64,000 nucleotides of DNA. Source: Leptospira paudalimensis (GTDB lineage: Bacteria; Spirochaetota; Leptospiria; Leptospirales; Leptospiraceae). The stretch spans positions 1-64,000 of the forward strand of contig NZ_JAMQPR010000002.1 in the NCBI RefSeq assembly GCF_026151345.1. The letters are read 5' to 3'. Below are positions 46,069-55,440 of this stretch, in pieces (the stretch's first letter is position 1; each line of letters opens with the position of its first letter). Under the pieces are notes generated by a model. It saw nothing but the letters and a program-made list of their open reading frames with translations, was not told the origin of the DNA and made no database searches. A program made the position numbers and the translations under genes.

Positions 46069-49000
46069 GTTCTCCGCAAACAATCGGTATTTGGTCATCA
46101 TCACGGCATTATTTTTTGTATTAATGTCGGTTTTTGCAATGAAACACATCCCATTGGATGCTTTACCTGATATGTCTGATACACAGGTGATTATCTATTC
46201 CAAATGGGATCGTAGTCCAGATATCATCGAAGACCAAGTGACTTATCCAATCGTCAGATCATTGTTAGGAGCTCCCAAGGTAAAGGCGATCCGAGGATTT
46301 TCCGATTTTGGTTATTCCTTTGTTTATGTAATCTTTGAAGATGGAACTGATTTGTATTGGGCACGTTCGCGAGTGAACGAATACATTTCCCAATTGCAAA
46401 ATAATTTGCCAACGGGAGTAAACTTAAGTTTAGGACCTGACGCTACGGGTGTTGGTTGGATCTACCAATACGTTTTAGTCGATGAAACAAACCAAATGGA
46501 TTTGGCTGAAATTCGTTCGTTCCAAGATTTTAAATTGAAGTACCTTCTAAATTCTATCCCTGGAGTGGCGGAAGTTGCCACTGTGGGAGGGTTTAAAAAA
46601 CAATACCAAATCCAAATTGATCCTTTAAAATTACAAATATTTGGAATCGATATGGACCGTGTCATTGATACAGTTCGTAAATCAAATGATGACATAGGCG
46701 CTAGGTTACTCGAAATTGGTGGAGCTGAATACATGATCCGTGTGAGAGGGTATGTTCAGTCCAAAGAAGACATCGAACAAATCTCGTTAGGTGCCGATTC
46801 CTTGGGAACTCCTATTTATTTATCACAAGTTGCGACAATTGTAGATGGCCCTGACTTAAGGCGAGGTGTTGGTGATTGGAATGGTGAAGGGGACCAAGTC
46901 TCTGGGATCATCATCATGAGGCATGGTGAAAATGCACTTCGAGTCATTGAATCAGTGCAAGATAAAATCAAATCAATGGAAGCTTCTTTACCCAAAGGTT
47001 TAAAAATTAAACCAGTGTATGATCGTTCCATCCTTATCAACGAAACCATTCGTGTATTAAAGGAAAAGTTAACAGAGGAAATCATTGTTGTTTCCATCAT
47101 CATCTTAATATTCCTTTGGCACATTCCATCTGCGATCGTTCCGATCCTTACCATACCAATCGCAGTCATCCTTTCTTTTTTGCCCATGTATTTGGCTGAC
47201 ATTGGTTCCAATTTGATGTCCTTGGCAGGGATTGCTTTATCGATTGGAGTCCTTGTGGATGGGGCAATCGTGGAGGTAGAAAATGCTTATAAAAAATTGG
47301 AAGAATGGGAATCATCTGGCAGAGTGGGTGACTTTCATGCCATTCGACTGGAAGCATTACTGGAAGTAGGGCCTTCCGTATTCTTTTCTCTTCTCATCAT
47401 CGCCGTTGCTTTTTTTCCTATTTTTACTTTAGTTGACCAAGAGGGAAAATTATTTAGACCTCTTGCCATTTCGAAGAATTTAACCATGGCGATCGCTGCG
47501 ATCCTTGCGATTACTGTAGATCCTGCGTTTCGAATGTTATTCACGCGGATGGATCCCTTCACAAAGTTTACACCTGTTGTCAATTCTCTGTTAACAACTA
47601 TTTTTGTAGGGAAGTATCATTCAGAGAAAAACCATCCGATTAGCAAACGTTTGTATTTAGTGTACGAACCTGTGGTGAAAATGGTTTTGAACCATCCCAA
47701 AAAGACAATTCTCTCTGCAGTTTTGTTATTTCTTTTGACAGTTCCGATTTATTTTAAATTGGGAACTGAGTTTTTGCCTCCACTCAATGAAGGTTCCATT
47801 TTGTATATGCCTACCACACTTCCTGGGATTAGTATTGGAGAAGCCGAACGAGTGTTAAAGATCATGGATCAGAAGTTGGTTCGTTTTCCGGAAGTAGAAT
47901 CTGTTTATGGAAAAGCTGGAAGGGCAGATACATCCACAGATCCATCTCCCATTTCAATGTTTGAGATCGTTGTCACTCTCAAACTAGAGAAGGATTGGAG
48001 GCCAGGGCTTACCAAAGAAGAACTTGTGAAACAAATTAACGAACAAATGGAGATCCCAGGTTTTTCGAATGCTTGGACTCAGCCAATCCGTGCTCGTATT
48101 GATATGTTGTCTACGGGGATTCGAACTCCGATCGGTATAAAAGTGTTAGGTGAGAATCTGGAAGAAATCCAAGAGGTTGGAATCCATATTGAAACTGCTT
48201 TGAAAAAAGAAAAAAATGTTCGTTCTATCTTTGCTGAAAGAACATCTGGCGGTTATTATATTGATATTAAAATCAAAAGGGAACTTGCTGCCAAGTATGG
48301 ATTAACCATCGAAGACATCCAAAAAACAATTCTATCTGCTTTGGGTGGAGAAACCATCTCCACAACCATTGAAAAACGAGAGAGGTATTCCATCCAAATT
48401 CGATATCCCAGGGAATACCGTGATAGTCTGGAAATGATTTCAAAAGTACTCATTCCAATTCCAAATCGTGGGCATATCCCACTTAGTTACTTGGCAACTC
48501 TTGAATACAACATAGGACCTACTATGATCAGAGATGAGAATGGATTTTTGACAGGTTATGTGTATGTGGATACAACGGACACGGATTTACTCGGATTTGT
48601 GGATCGTCTGAAGACGGTCGTTGAAAAAGAAGTGAGTCTTCCCAAAGGAGTATTTTTGGAGTGGAGTGGGCAGTATGAAAATATCATTCGCGTTAGAAAC
48701 CGGATGATGATTGTGGTACCCATAACGCTTATCTTGATATTTTTTCTTTTATATCTCAATACAAAGTCTGTTATCAAGACGGCAATCGTATTAACCGCAG
48801 TTCCTTTTTCGATGATAGGCGCCTTTTGGTTGTTATATGTTTTAGATTACCAAATTTCAGTTGCCGTTTGGGTAGGAATCATTGCACTTCTCGGGTTAGA
48901 TGCGGAAACTGGAGTATTTATGCTCATGTATTTGGATCTCTCTTATGAGAAACATAAATCTCAACATTCAAATTTGAGTTTACCGGATCTAAAACTAGCC

Positions 49001-49234
49001 ATTATCGAGGGAGCAGTGCACCGAATACGACCCAAAATGATGACAGTTCTTTCTGGATTCATAGGTTTATTGCCAATCATGTGGGCGACGGGTTCTGGTT
49101 CTGACCTAATGAAACGGATAGCAGCACCGATGGTTGGTGGGCTCGTCACAAGTTTTGCACTGGAACTTGTGGTTTATCCAGCCATCTATTATCTGTGGAA
49201 ACAAAAAGAGATGTTGTTAGAAAAAAGTTCATGA
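46049..49234 (+). CDS. cusA: Heavy-metal RND efflux pump, Cu/Ag (CusA) type
   Basis: The inner-membrane proton-driven pump of the tripartite system, 1061 residues and twelve membrane helices with two large periplasmic loops. Met residues that line the CusA metal site are conserved in context: LYMPTTLPG, PISMFE and RIDMLSTGIRTPIG, matching Met573, Met623 and Met672 of E. coli. The proton-relay helix reads SIGVLVDGAIVEVENAYKK, closer to CusA than to CzcA. Cu(I)/Ag(I) export is therefore more likely than Zn/Co/Cd. An in-frame GTG lies at 46037; ATG 46049 gives the normal N-terminus. It overlaps the adaptor gene and ends in a strong terminator. Confidence 0.93.
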   Translation: MISTIIRFSANNRYLVIITALFFVLMSVFAMKHIPLDALPDMSDTQVIIYSKWDRSPDIIEDQVTYPIVRSLLGAPKVKAIRGFSDFGYSFVYVIFEDGTDLYWARSRVNEYISQLQNNLPTGVNLSLGPDATGVGWIYQYVLVDETNQMDLAEIRSFQDFKLKYLLNSIPGVAEVATVGGFKKQYQIQIDPLKLQIFGIDMDRVIDTVRKSNDDIGARLLEIGGAEYMIRVRGYVQSKEDIEQISLGADSLGTPIYLSQVATIVDGPDLRRGVGDWNGEGDQVSGIIIMRHGENALRVIESVQDKIKSMEASLPKGLKIKPVYDRSILINETIRVLKEKLTEEIIVVSIIILIFLWHIPSAIVPILTIPIAVILSFLPMYLADIGSNLMSLAGIALSIGVLVDGAIVEVENAYKKLEEWESSGRVGDFHAIRLEALLEVGPSVFFSLLIIAVAFFPIFTLVDQEGKLFRPLAISKNLTMAIAAILAITVDPAFRMLFTRMDPFTKFTPVVNSLLTTIFVGKYHSEKNHPISKRLYLVYEPVVKMVLNHPKKTILSAVLLFLLTVPIYFKLGTEFLPPLNEGSILYMPTTLPGISIGEAERVLKIMDQKLVRFPEVESVYGKAGRADTSTDPSPISMFEIVVTLKLEKDWRPGLTKEELVKQINEQMEIPGFSNAWTQPIRARIDMLSTGIRTPIGIKVLGENLEEIQEVGIHIETALKKEKNVRSIFAERTSGGYYIDIKIKRELAAKYGLTIEDIQKTILSALGGETISTTIEKRERYSIQIRYPREYRDSLEMISKVLIPIPNRGHIPLSYLATLEYNIGPTMIRDENGFLTGYVYVDTTDTDLLGFVDRLKTVVEKEVSLPKGVFLEWSGQYENIIRVRNRMMIVVPITLILIFFLLYLNTKSVIKTAIVLTAVPFSMIGAFWLLYVLDYQISVAVWVGIIALLGLDAETGVFMLMYLDLSYEKHKSQHSNLSLPDLKLAIIEGAVHRIRPKMMTVLSGFIGLLPIMWATGSGSDLMKRIAAPMVGGLVTSFALELVVYPAIYYLWKQKEMLLEKSS

Positions 49235-49263
49235 GTGAACGAATTTACAGATTAGAATCAAAA

Positions 49264-49305
49264 AATAGCTGAAGGTTCCCCTTCAGCTATTCTCTACTTT
49301 TTTTT
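49264..49305 (+). terminator. Intrinsic terminator of the metal-efflux operon
   Basis: AATAGCTGAAGG (49264-49275) pairs perfectly with CCTTCAGCTATT (49280-49291) around a four-base loop, followed by CTCTACTTTTTTTT. The stop codon of the opposing coiled-coil gene lies within the stem. Confidence 0.85.
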
Positions 49306-49873
49306 GGAACTTAAGGATATTGTCTCTGATCTCTTCTTCTTTTTTGTGAAGTTCGTTTAGAAACTCGGTATCCAAAATCATTTCTGGTTTTTTGATGAAC
49401 TTACTTTCATCGTAATTGTCTATTTCGTATAACAGATCTTCGATGTTTGATTCTACTTTGACCAAACTTTGGATCGATTCCACTACCTTTTTGTTTACAA
49501 ATAGGATTTCTTTGAATCGTAAGATGTAATGTTGGAATCTGTTTTCGCGGATCATGGCTTGTCTTTGCATTTCCTTGACCACTTCGCGTTCTTTTAATAC
49601 TTCTTTTTTTTCGACAAGGATTTGGTTTTTGAAGATTCGGATTAAATTTTCCGTCTCCAATTTATAATTTTCAAAACTACTGTTATGATTGTTTTGAAGG
49701 TCTTCCATTTGTTTGCGAAATTCTTTTTCTCGCAATCTGTCTTGTTCTTTGCGTAATTTGTCAGAGGTTTGCAGTGCGTTTTTAACTCGTGTTTCAATGA
49801 CTGCATCTAACATCGCTTTGTGCAGTTTGTCCAAACGGAGAAACACTGCCATTGCATATAGAATGCGTCTCAT
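49283..49873 (-). CDS. Coiled-coil protein, third gene of the argB operon
   Basis: A 196-residue cytosolic protein made almost wholly of helix. Charged heptad-like stretches run from about residue 35 to 130 (for example KLRKEQDRLREKEFRKQ), then a hydrophobic patch ILFVNKKVVESIQSL, and a shorter C-terminal coiled coil. It has no known domain. A clear AAAGGAGA ribosome site precedes the ATG. It starts 16 bases after the SpoIIE phosphatase gene and probably shares its transcript. A role as partner of the phosphatase or in the cell envelope cannot be told from sequence. The stop lies inside the terminator of the cus operon. Confidence 0.72.
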   Translation of the reverse strand: MRRILYAMAVFLRLDKLHKAMLDAVIETRVKNALQTSDKLRKEQDRLREKEFRKQMEDLQNNHNSSFENYKLETENLIRIFKNQILVEKKEVLKEREVVKEMQRQAMIRENRFQHYILRFKEILFVNKKVVESIQSLVKVESNIEDLLYEIDNYDESKFIKKPEMILDTEFLNELHKKEEEIRDNILKFQKKVENS

Positions 49874-49889
49874 AAAATCTCCTTTCTCT

Positions 49890-51635
49890 TTAGTTTAGAC
49901 GGATGATAAAGAGAGAAAGGTCATCATGTGGTTCCGCTTCTCCCACAAATTCACTTACTTTTTGTAAGATTGCTTGCCGAATCACTTCTGGTGGATCGTT
50001 GATATGAGATAGAATCACAGACTCAAGCCTTTCTTCTGAAAAGAGTTCTTCTTTTAGATTCATGGCTTCCGTCACACCATCGGTGTACAATACAAGTAAA
50101 TCACCTGGCAAATAACTGACAGTATGTTCCGAAAATTCACATTTTCCAATGCCCATCGGTTGGCCTTTACCCGATAAGTGTTGGATCTTATGGTGTTTTT
50201 TGCGATAGATGATTTGTAAATTATGACCAGCAGAAGAATAGGTTAATTCTTTTTTTGTCATATTGATACGCACTAACATCGCTGTGACAAACATTAGAAA
50301 ACCAGATTTGTCTTGTAGGATTTGGTTGGCATTAAAGAGAGCTTCACTTGTCGAAGTGGTTTTTGAAACTTCTTGTTGTAATACGGTTTTGGAAAATTCC
50401 ATAAACAGTGCAGCAGGAGTTCCTTTCCCAGAAACATCGGCGATGATGACTGACACTTCATCTTTCCCATGTACTACCATATCGTAAAAGTCTCCACCGA
50501 TCTCACGAGATGCTTGGTAGTAGGTATCAAATTCGAGAAGTGAGTATTGTTTAGGAATGATAGGAAGTGAGTGTTTTTGGATCATGGCTGCGACTTGCAT
50601 GTCACGATCGATGTTTTTCAAACGTTCACTTTGGATCTTCACCTGTAACGCTGTATAGGCTTCACCGACTTGGTTTGTCAGAGTACGAAGGATTCGAATG
50701 TCCATTTCATCAAAACGAGTACGAGATGTTTTGTCCGAAACAACAAGAGAACCTAACCATTCTTTGTTCTTTAGAATGGGAAGTAAAATCATACTGTGTT
50801 GGAAGAGTCCCTTGTGAGTGAGTTGCATCCCTTGTGGTGAATTGGCGGTAATGACCTTAAACCCTTTGAACATCCAATCTGATTTATCGTTGAAGAGAAG
50901 TCCTACTACATCTTCGTCTTGGATTTGGTCGGAAAATCCTTTGGATTTGGATCGTGGTAATCCTCGTTTCTCAATCTTTTCAAAGTTGAGGCAAACTCTG
51001 TCCACTTGTAAAACATCGGAGATGGTTTTGACGGCAAGGTCCATAAATTCATCTGAACTTTGGATATTGGCAAGTGCTTGTGAAATTTGGAAGAGGCAAT
51101 TGAGTTCGTTTGCTCTTAAATTTAAGTTATCAATGAGAAGACGGTTTTTGACAGCAATGGCTGCTAAATTAGAGAGGTAACGTAGGATCTTGATATCGGT
51201 TTGGGTGAAGTCACGATTGTCGAGGGAGTTTACAGCTTCGAGTACACCTTGTACTTCGCCTTGAGCAATCATTGGTACACAAATTAAATTACGAGTGACA
51301 TAGCCAACTTTTTGGTCGATCGCTTTGAAGATTCTTGGGTCGTTTGCTGCATCATTTACGATTTCTGGTTTTAGTGTTTCAAGCACCATACCGGCGATCC
51401 CCTTTCCCCTAGGAACTGTTAGGTGAGCAAGGGATTCTTCTTTTAACCCACTTGTTGTATTAAAAACAAGTTGGTCATTTTCCTTATCGTAGAGGAGTAG
51501 GGAGGAACCTTCCGTATGTAACACATCACGAGTGATCCCCATTATTTCACTGAGAAGGGTGTTTAGATCTTCTTGCGAATTGATTCGACTCGTTATATCT
51601 GAAATCAGACTTAATGTTAAAAGTTTCGTAGGCAT
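49890..51635 (-). CDS. GAF-domain PP2C/SpoIIE-type serine phosphatase (RsbU-like)
   Basis: A 581-residue cytoplasmic signalling phosphatase. Two GAF-like domains fill residues about 10-330 (the first with GSSLLLYD and GKGIAGMV). A short helical linker leads into the catalytic domain (about 340-581). The latter has metal-binding Asp and Gly in REIGGDFYD, ADVSGKGTPAALFM, SSAGHNLQI, LYTDGVTEAM and HDDLSLFIIRLN. Such enzymes dephosphorylate anti-anti-sigma factors; no STAS or anti-sigma gene is in the window. It begins six bases after argB, so it is co-transcribed, an unexpected pairing for a biosynthetic enzyme. Confidence 0.92.
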   Translation of the reverse strand: MPTKLLTLSLISDITSRINSQEDLNTLLSEIMGITRDVLHTEGSSLLLYDKENDQLVFNTTSGLKEESLAHLTVPRGKGIAGMVLETLKPEIVNDAANDPRIFKAIDQKVGYVTRNLICVPMIAQGEVQGVLEAVNSLDNRDFTQTDIKILRYLSNLAAIAVKNRLLIDNLNLRANELNCLFQISQALANIQSSDEFMDLAVKTISDVLQVDRVCLNFEKIEKRGLPRSKSKGFSDQIQDEDVVGLLFNDKSDWMFKGFKVITANSPQGMQLTHKGLFQHSMILLPILKNKEWLGSLVVSDKTSRTRFDEMDIRILRTLTNQVGEAYTALQVKIQSERLKNIDRDMQVAAMIQKHSLPIIPKQYSLLEFDTYYQASREIGGDFYDMVVHGKDEVSVIIADVSGKGTPAALFMEFSKTVLQQEVSKTTSTSEALFNANQILQDKSGFLMFVTAMLVRINMTKKELTYSSAGHNLQIIYRKKHHKIQHLSGKGQPMGIGKCEFSEHTVSYLPGDLLVLYTDGVTEAMNLKEELFSEERLESVILSHINDPPEVIRQAILQKVSEFVGEAEPHDDLSLFIIRLN

Positions 51636-51641
51636 CCAAAT

Positions 51642-52520
51642 CTATCCTTGTTCGATCAAACTTCCTATCCCTTGGTTAGTCAAAATTTCAATTAAGACGG
51701 AATGAGGCACTCGACCATCGATGATGTGAGCTCGTTTGACACCAGAATCAATCGCACCCAAACAACACTCTACTTTTGGTATCATGCCACCAGAGATCTG
51801 TCCAGTTTTTATGTAACCATGAATGTCGGCTTTTTTGAGACCCGTTACCAATTGGCCATCAATTAGGATCCCTGGTGTGTCTGTGAGTAAAATGAGTTTG
51901 TCTGCATGGAGTGCTTGTGCAATTGCTCCTGCCATCGTGTCGGCATTGATATTGAGAGTTTGGCCTTCTTTTGACATGGCTACTGGGGATATGATCGGAA
52001 TAAAACCTTCACGTTGTAAGGTGAGGATGATATTTGGGTCAACAGAAGTGATTTCTCCCACAAGACCTAGGTCAACTTTTTGGGTTTTCCCATCTTCCCC
52101 TTCGACTTCCATCAAATATTTTTCGGCAATGGCAAGACCTCCGTCCTTTCCCGAAAGACCAACAGGTTTTCCTCCCTTTTCTTGGATGAGGGAAACAATT
52201 TGTTTGTTTACTTTTCCAGTGAGAACCATCTCTACCACTTCCATAGTGGCCTCATCTGTTACTCGATGGCCACGGATGAATTGTGTGTTGAGATTTAATG
52301 ATTTGATGAGAGAATTGATCTCAGGGCCACCACCGTGAACCACCACAGGATTGATGCCTAAGTACTTGAGTAAAACAATGTCTTCTGCAAAGGAAGCTTT
52401 GAGTTCTTCCTCCACCATGGCCGCCCCACCATATTTGATGACGATGGTTTTTCCAGAATATTTGATCAAATAGGGAAGTGCTTCTAAGATATGATTGATT
52501 TTTTCTGATTGGTGGTCCAT
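51642..52520 (-). CDS. argB: Acetylglutamate kinase
   Basis: Phosphorylates N-acetylglutamate in arginine synthesis. The 292-residue protein carries KYGGAAM near the N-terminus (phosphate loop), [10 protein letters not shown] for substrate, VGLSGKDGG and [13 protein letters not shown], with the extended N-terminal helix ([17 protein letters not shown]) found in arginine-inhibited hexamers. That suggests arginine feedback, which is inference from family. In-frame ATG 52532 lies upstream; 52520 with a TGAGGA ribosome site is preferred. It diverges from the nitrilase gene 20 bases away and heads a three-gene operon. Confidence 0.95.
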   Translation of the reverse strand: MDHQSEKINHILEALPYLIKYSGKTIVIKYGGAAMVEEELKASFAEDIVLLKYLGINPVVVHGGGPEINSLIKSLNLNTQFIRGHRVTDEATMEVVEMVLTGKVNKQIVSLIQEKGGKPVGLSGKDGGLAIAEKYLMEVEGEDGKTQKVDLGLVGEITSVDPNIILTLQREGFIPIISPVAMSKEGQTLNINADTMAGAIAQALHADKLILLTDTPGILIDGQLVTGLKKADIHGYIKTGQISGGMIPKVECCLGAIDSGVKRAHIIDGRVPHSVLIEILTNQGIGSLIEQG

Positions 52521-52540
52521 AAAAGTCCTCATTTATGATA

Positions 52541-53356
52541 ATGAATTTTAAAGCCGCCGTTGTGCAAGTCACAAGTGCAGCAAGAGTTTCAAATAACCTA
52601 ACTAAGTGTAGGCAACTTGTGGAAGGTGCGGCTAAGGCCGGTGCCAAAGTCATTGGCCTACCTGAAAATTTTTCTTTTATGGGAAGTGAAGCTGAAAAAC
52701 AAAACCTACTTGGTCAAATTGAGGAAGAAACCTTTTCCTTTTTAAAAGAAACCGCGATGGACCTTGGGATTTATCTTTTGGGAGGAGGATTCCCCACAAA
52801 AGCACCTACAGGAAAAGTGTTCAACACGGCTGTCATTGTAAATCCCAAAGGTGAGGAAGTGTTCCGTTACCACAAAGCCCATTTATTTGATGCAGTTGTG
52901 GGAGATGGATTTCCATACAAAGAATCCAATCACACGGAAGCGGGAGAAAAAGTCCCCGATGTGATACCTACCGAATATGGAAACATATCCTCTGCCATTT
53001 GTTACGACCTAAGGTTTCCCGAACTTTTCCGTGCCTTATCCAAACAAGGTGTCGATTTGTGTTTTTTACCTGCTGCATTTACAGTGCCAACAGGAGAAGC
53101 CCATTGGCATGTTCTCCTCCGAGCAAGGGCGATTGAAAATTTAATGTATGTTCTCGCACCTGGCCAGACAGGAACACATGATCCTCATGGCAAACGTAAG
53201 ACCTTTGGCCATTCACTCATCATCTCTCCGTGGGGAGAGATTTTAGCTGAGCTCGATTTTGAAGAAGGGTTTGCCATCGCCGAGATCGAAATGGATCGAT
53301 TGTCTGAGATCCGTTCTACTTTACCGAGTTTGCACCACCGAAGGTTTGGAATTTAG
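52541..53356 (+). CDS. Carbon-nitrogen hydrolase (Nit1/Nit2-like amidase)
   Basis: A cytosolic nitrilase-superfamily amidase of 271 residues. The catalytic triad is in place: Glu in GLPENFSF, Lys in YHKAHLFD, and Cys in ICYDLRFPELFRAL. The overall size and the HLFD and RFPELFRAL blocks fit the Nit branch that repairs deaminated glutathione or hydrolyses 2-oxoglutaramate. There is an earlier in-frame ATG at 52535, but MNFKAAVVQV at 52541 gives the family start. Its 3' end overlaps the opposing hydrolase gene by four bases. Confidence 0.9.
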   Translation: MNFKAAVVQVTSAARVSNNLTKCRQLVEGAAKAGAKVIGLPENFSFMGSEAEKQNLLGQIEEETFSFLKETAMDLGIYLLGGGFPTKAPTGKVFNTAVIVNPKGEEVFRYHKAHLFDAVVGDGFPYKESNHTEAGEKVPDVIPTEYGNISSAICYDLRFPELFRALSKQGVDLCFLPAAFTVPTGEAHWHVLLRARAIENLMYVLAPGQTGTHDPHGKRKTFGHSLIISPWGEILAELDFEEGFAIAEIEMDRLSEIRSTLPSLHHRRFGI

Positions 53357-54246
53357 AAAAAGGACTTCTTTGTCGAAGAAGATTTTTTCATCAAAAGAAA
53401 GTCCTTCATCACTTTCTCAGCTGCTTTTTGTTTTTCCATGTGTACAAAGTGTCCGCATTCTGAAAACAATACAGCTTTTACATGAGGTGTTGTTCTTTCT
53501 AATTCCATCACATCCTTACCAGGAATGATGGGATCTTCTTCCCCTCGCATGATGAGTGTTGGTACTTGGTTCCCAAATACAATGGGTCGAATGTCTGTGC
53601 GGTCGAGCATCTCAAGGATCATGAGGATCTGCCTTGGGTTCAAACATTCAAATTGTGGGTTGTATTCTTTTAAGAATTGTTTGATGTCTTCTCTTGCATG
53701 GAACGCACTTGAATCATACACTCCATAGGAAAAACCTATCTGTAAGGCTTTAGGTAATGATTTTCCAATTTTAAATCCTAGGTCAAAAAAAGTTCCTAAA
53801 TTGGCACGTAACCCCATCACTCCGATTTTTAAGATCCCAGGGACTGGTCCGTGCACATAGGGGGCGATTGCGATCACTTGTTTGATGCGTTGTGGAAAAA
53901 GGGACGCAATGGCAAGGACTGCCATCCCACCTGTGGAGTGGCCAACGAGTGTGATTTCTTTTTCCCCGGCAGATGCCCAAATCCCTTGTGCCTGTGTTTC
54001 TAAAAAATCCTGGAGGGTAAGGCCTTTTTTTTGGTCAAAAATTTCTGCTGGATAATGACCAACTAAGTCAAGTTCGATGACATCGCCCAATTGGCGAAAA
54101 AATGGAATATTGAGTCCCCAATACCCTGCAGCAGAACACCATCCTCCAACAAGAACAATTGTTTCCTTGGATTTTGGATTCAGGGATTTATGCCGAACGT
54201 ATGTTAGTCTGTGGTTTTTCCAATTATATGTTTGTCTTTCTGACAT
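53353..54246 (-). CDS. Alpha/beta hydrolase
   Basis: A 297-residue alpha/beta-hydrolase-fold enzyme. The nucleophile elbow is VGHSTGGMAV (Ser about 108), the acid lies in RGEEDPIIPG and the catalytic His in SECGHFVHME. The oxyanion region is VLVGGWC. No signal peptide is visible. It starts eight bases after the alr stop, so the two genes form an operon. Esterase, lipase or related activity is likely; the substrate is unknown. It overlaps the end of the nitrilase gene on the other strand. Confidence 0.87.
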   Translation of the reverse strand: MSERQTYNWKNHRLTYVRHKSLNPKSKETIVLVGGWCSAAGYWGLNIPFFRQLGDVIELDLVGHYPAEIFDQKKGLTLQDFLETQAQGIWASAGEKEITLVGHSTGGMAVLAIASLFPQRIKQVIAIAPYVHGPVPGILKIGVMGLRANLGTFFDLGFKIGKSLPKALQIGFSYGVYDSSAFHAREDIKQFLKEYNPQFECLNPRQILMILEMLDRTDIRPIVFGNQVPTLIMRGEEDPIIPGKDVMELERTTPHVKAVLFSECGHFVHMEKQKAAEKVMKDFLLMKKSSSTKKSFF

Positions 54247-54254
54247 ATGGTCCT

Positions 54255-55385
54255 CTAGTCTTCAATGATACGAGGGAAGGATCCCAAAATTTTTGTGACT
54301 ACTTCATAGTTGATGGTTCCAGTCCACGTGGCATGGTCATCTGCTGAGATCACTTCATTCCCTGACTTACCTAAAATTACAACATCGTCTCCAATTTTCG
54401 CTTCCGGAATGTGAGTGATGTCAAGCATACTCATGTTCATACAAATTCTACCCAAAATTTTAGCTCGTTCTCCTCGAATTAACATATAACCATGGTTAGA
54501 TAATTTTCTATCCAATCCTTCATAATACCCAACCGGCACAACAGCAAGCCTTGTTTCATGAGTGGTTTTGAAAGTGGATCCATAACCAACAAAGGTTCCT
54601 GGGTTAAGGTTTTGGATGTGTTGGATTTGTGTTTTCCAACTGAGAGCAGGTTTTAACATTCCCACATCTTTTTTCATAAGAGAAAGTGAAAGTTTGGTTT
54701 CGAGACTGGGCCATAGTCCATAAAGAGAAATTCCAACTCTTACTAAGTCCATACGTGCTTCTGAAAATAACATCGCCGATGCAGAGGAGGCGCAATGGCA
54801 AATGAGATCGATAAACCCGTGTTTAGCGAATGTATCGATGGTTTCTTGGAACCTTCCCAGTTGTAACATGGAATAACTATGTTCGGTAAAATCTTCCGTA
54901 CTCGCAAAATGGGTAGCAATCCCTGAAAGTGGGAGTTTTTTTTCTGAAATTTCTTTGGCGAGGACTTCCGCATTCTGGAAGGGAATACCCAAACGACTCA
55001 TCCCGGTATCTACCTTTAAATGGATTTTGGGAGTAGGAGAAAGTTTGGCCAAAATTTCAATTTCTTCAATCCTAGAAACCATCACCCAAAAGTTTTCATC
55101 CGCTAGTTCTGCCTTTCTTTCCTGTAAATTGGGAATACTTCCCAAGATGAGGATGGTCGCTTTGGCAAACACACGCCGAATGGAAACCGCTTCTTCAAGT
55201 GAATTGACACCCAAATAATCGGCACCTGCGTCGAGGGCAATGGATGCGGTAGCAAGTAACCCATGTCCATATGCATTGGATTTAATAATGGCTGTGAATT
55301 TTGTTTTAGAACCAATGAGTTTTCGAAAAAGAGCGATGTTATGGCTAAAAGCGGAACGAGAGAGGTAAATCCGAGAAGATTGCAC
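54255..55385 (-). CDS. alr: Alanine racemase
   Basis: A PLP enzyme that makes D-alanine for peptidoglycan. The 376-residue protein has its cofactor lysine in AIIKSNAYGHG (Lys35), the catalytic tyrosine in VGYGSTF, and the C-terminal barrel elements GRICMNMSMLDIT and GDDVVILG. The start is GTG 55385. It diverges from a class V aminotransferase gene 55 bases away and is followed by the alpha/beta hydrolase. It is probably the housekeeping racemase, as no second copy is in the window. Confidence 0.95.
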   Translation of the reverse strand: MQSSRIYLSRSAFSHNIALFRKLIGSKTKFTAIIKSNAYGHGLLATASIALDAGADYLGVNSLEEAVSIRRVFAKATILILGSIPNLQERKAELADENFWVMVSRIEEIEILAKLSPTPKIHLKVDTGMSRLGIPFQNAEVLAKEISEKKLPLSGIATHFASTEDFTEHSYSMLQLGRFQETIDTFAKHGFIDLICHCASSASAMLFSEARMDLVRVGISLYGLWPSLETKLSLSLMKKDVGMLKPALSWKTQIQHIQNLNPGTFVGYGSTFKTTHETRLAVVPVGYYEGLDRKLSNHGYMLIRGERAKILGRICMNMSMLDITHIPEAKIGDDVVILGKSGNEVISADDHATWTGTINYEVVTKILGSFPRIIED

Positions 55386-55440
55386 GGTCCCATTTTTTTT
55401 TACTTTTCTCTTCTGTCGCTTCAGATATTTCTATTTTTAC

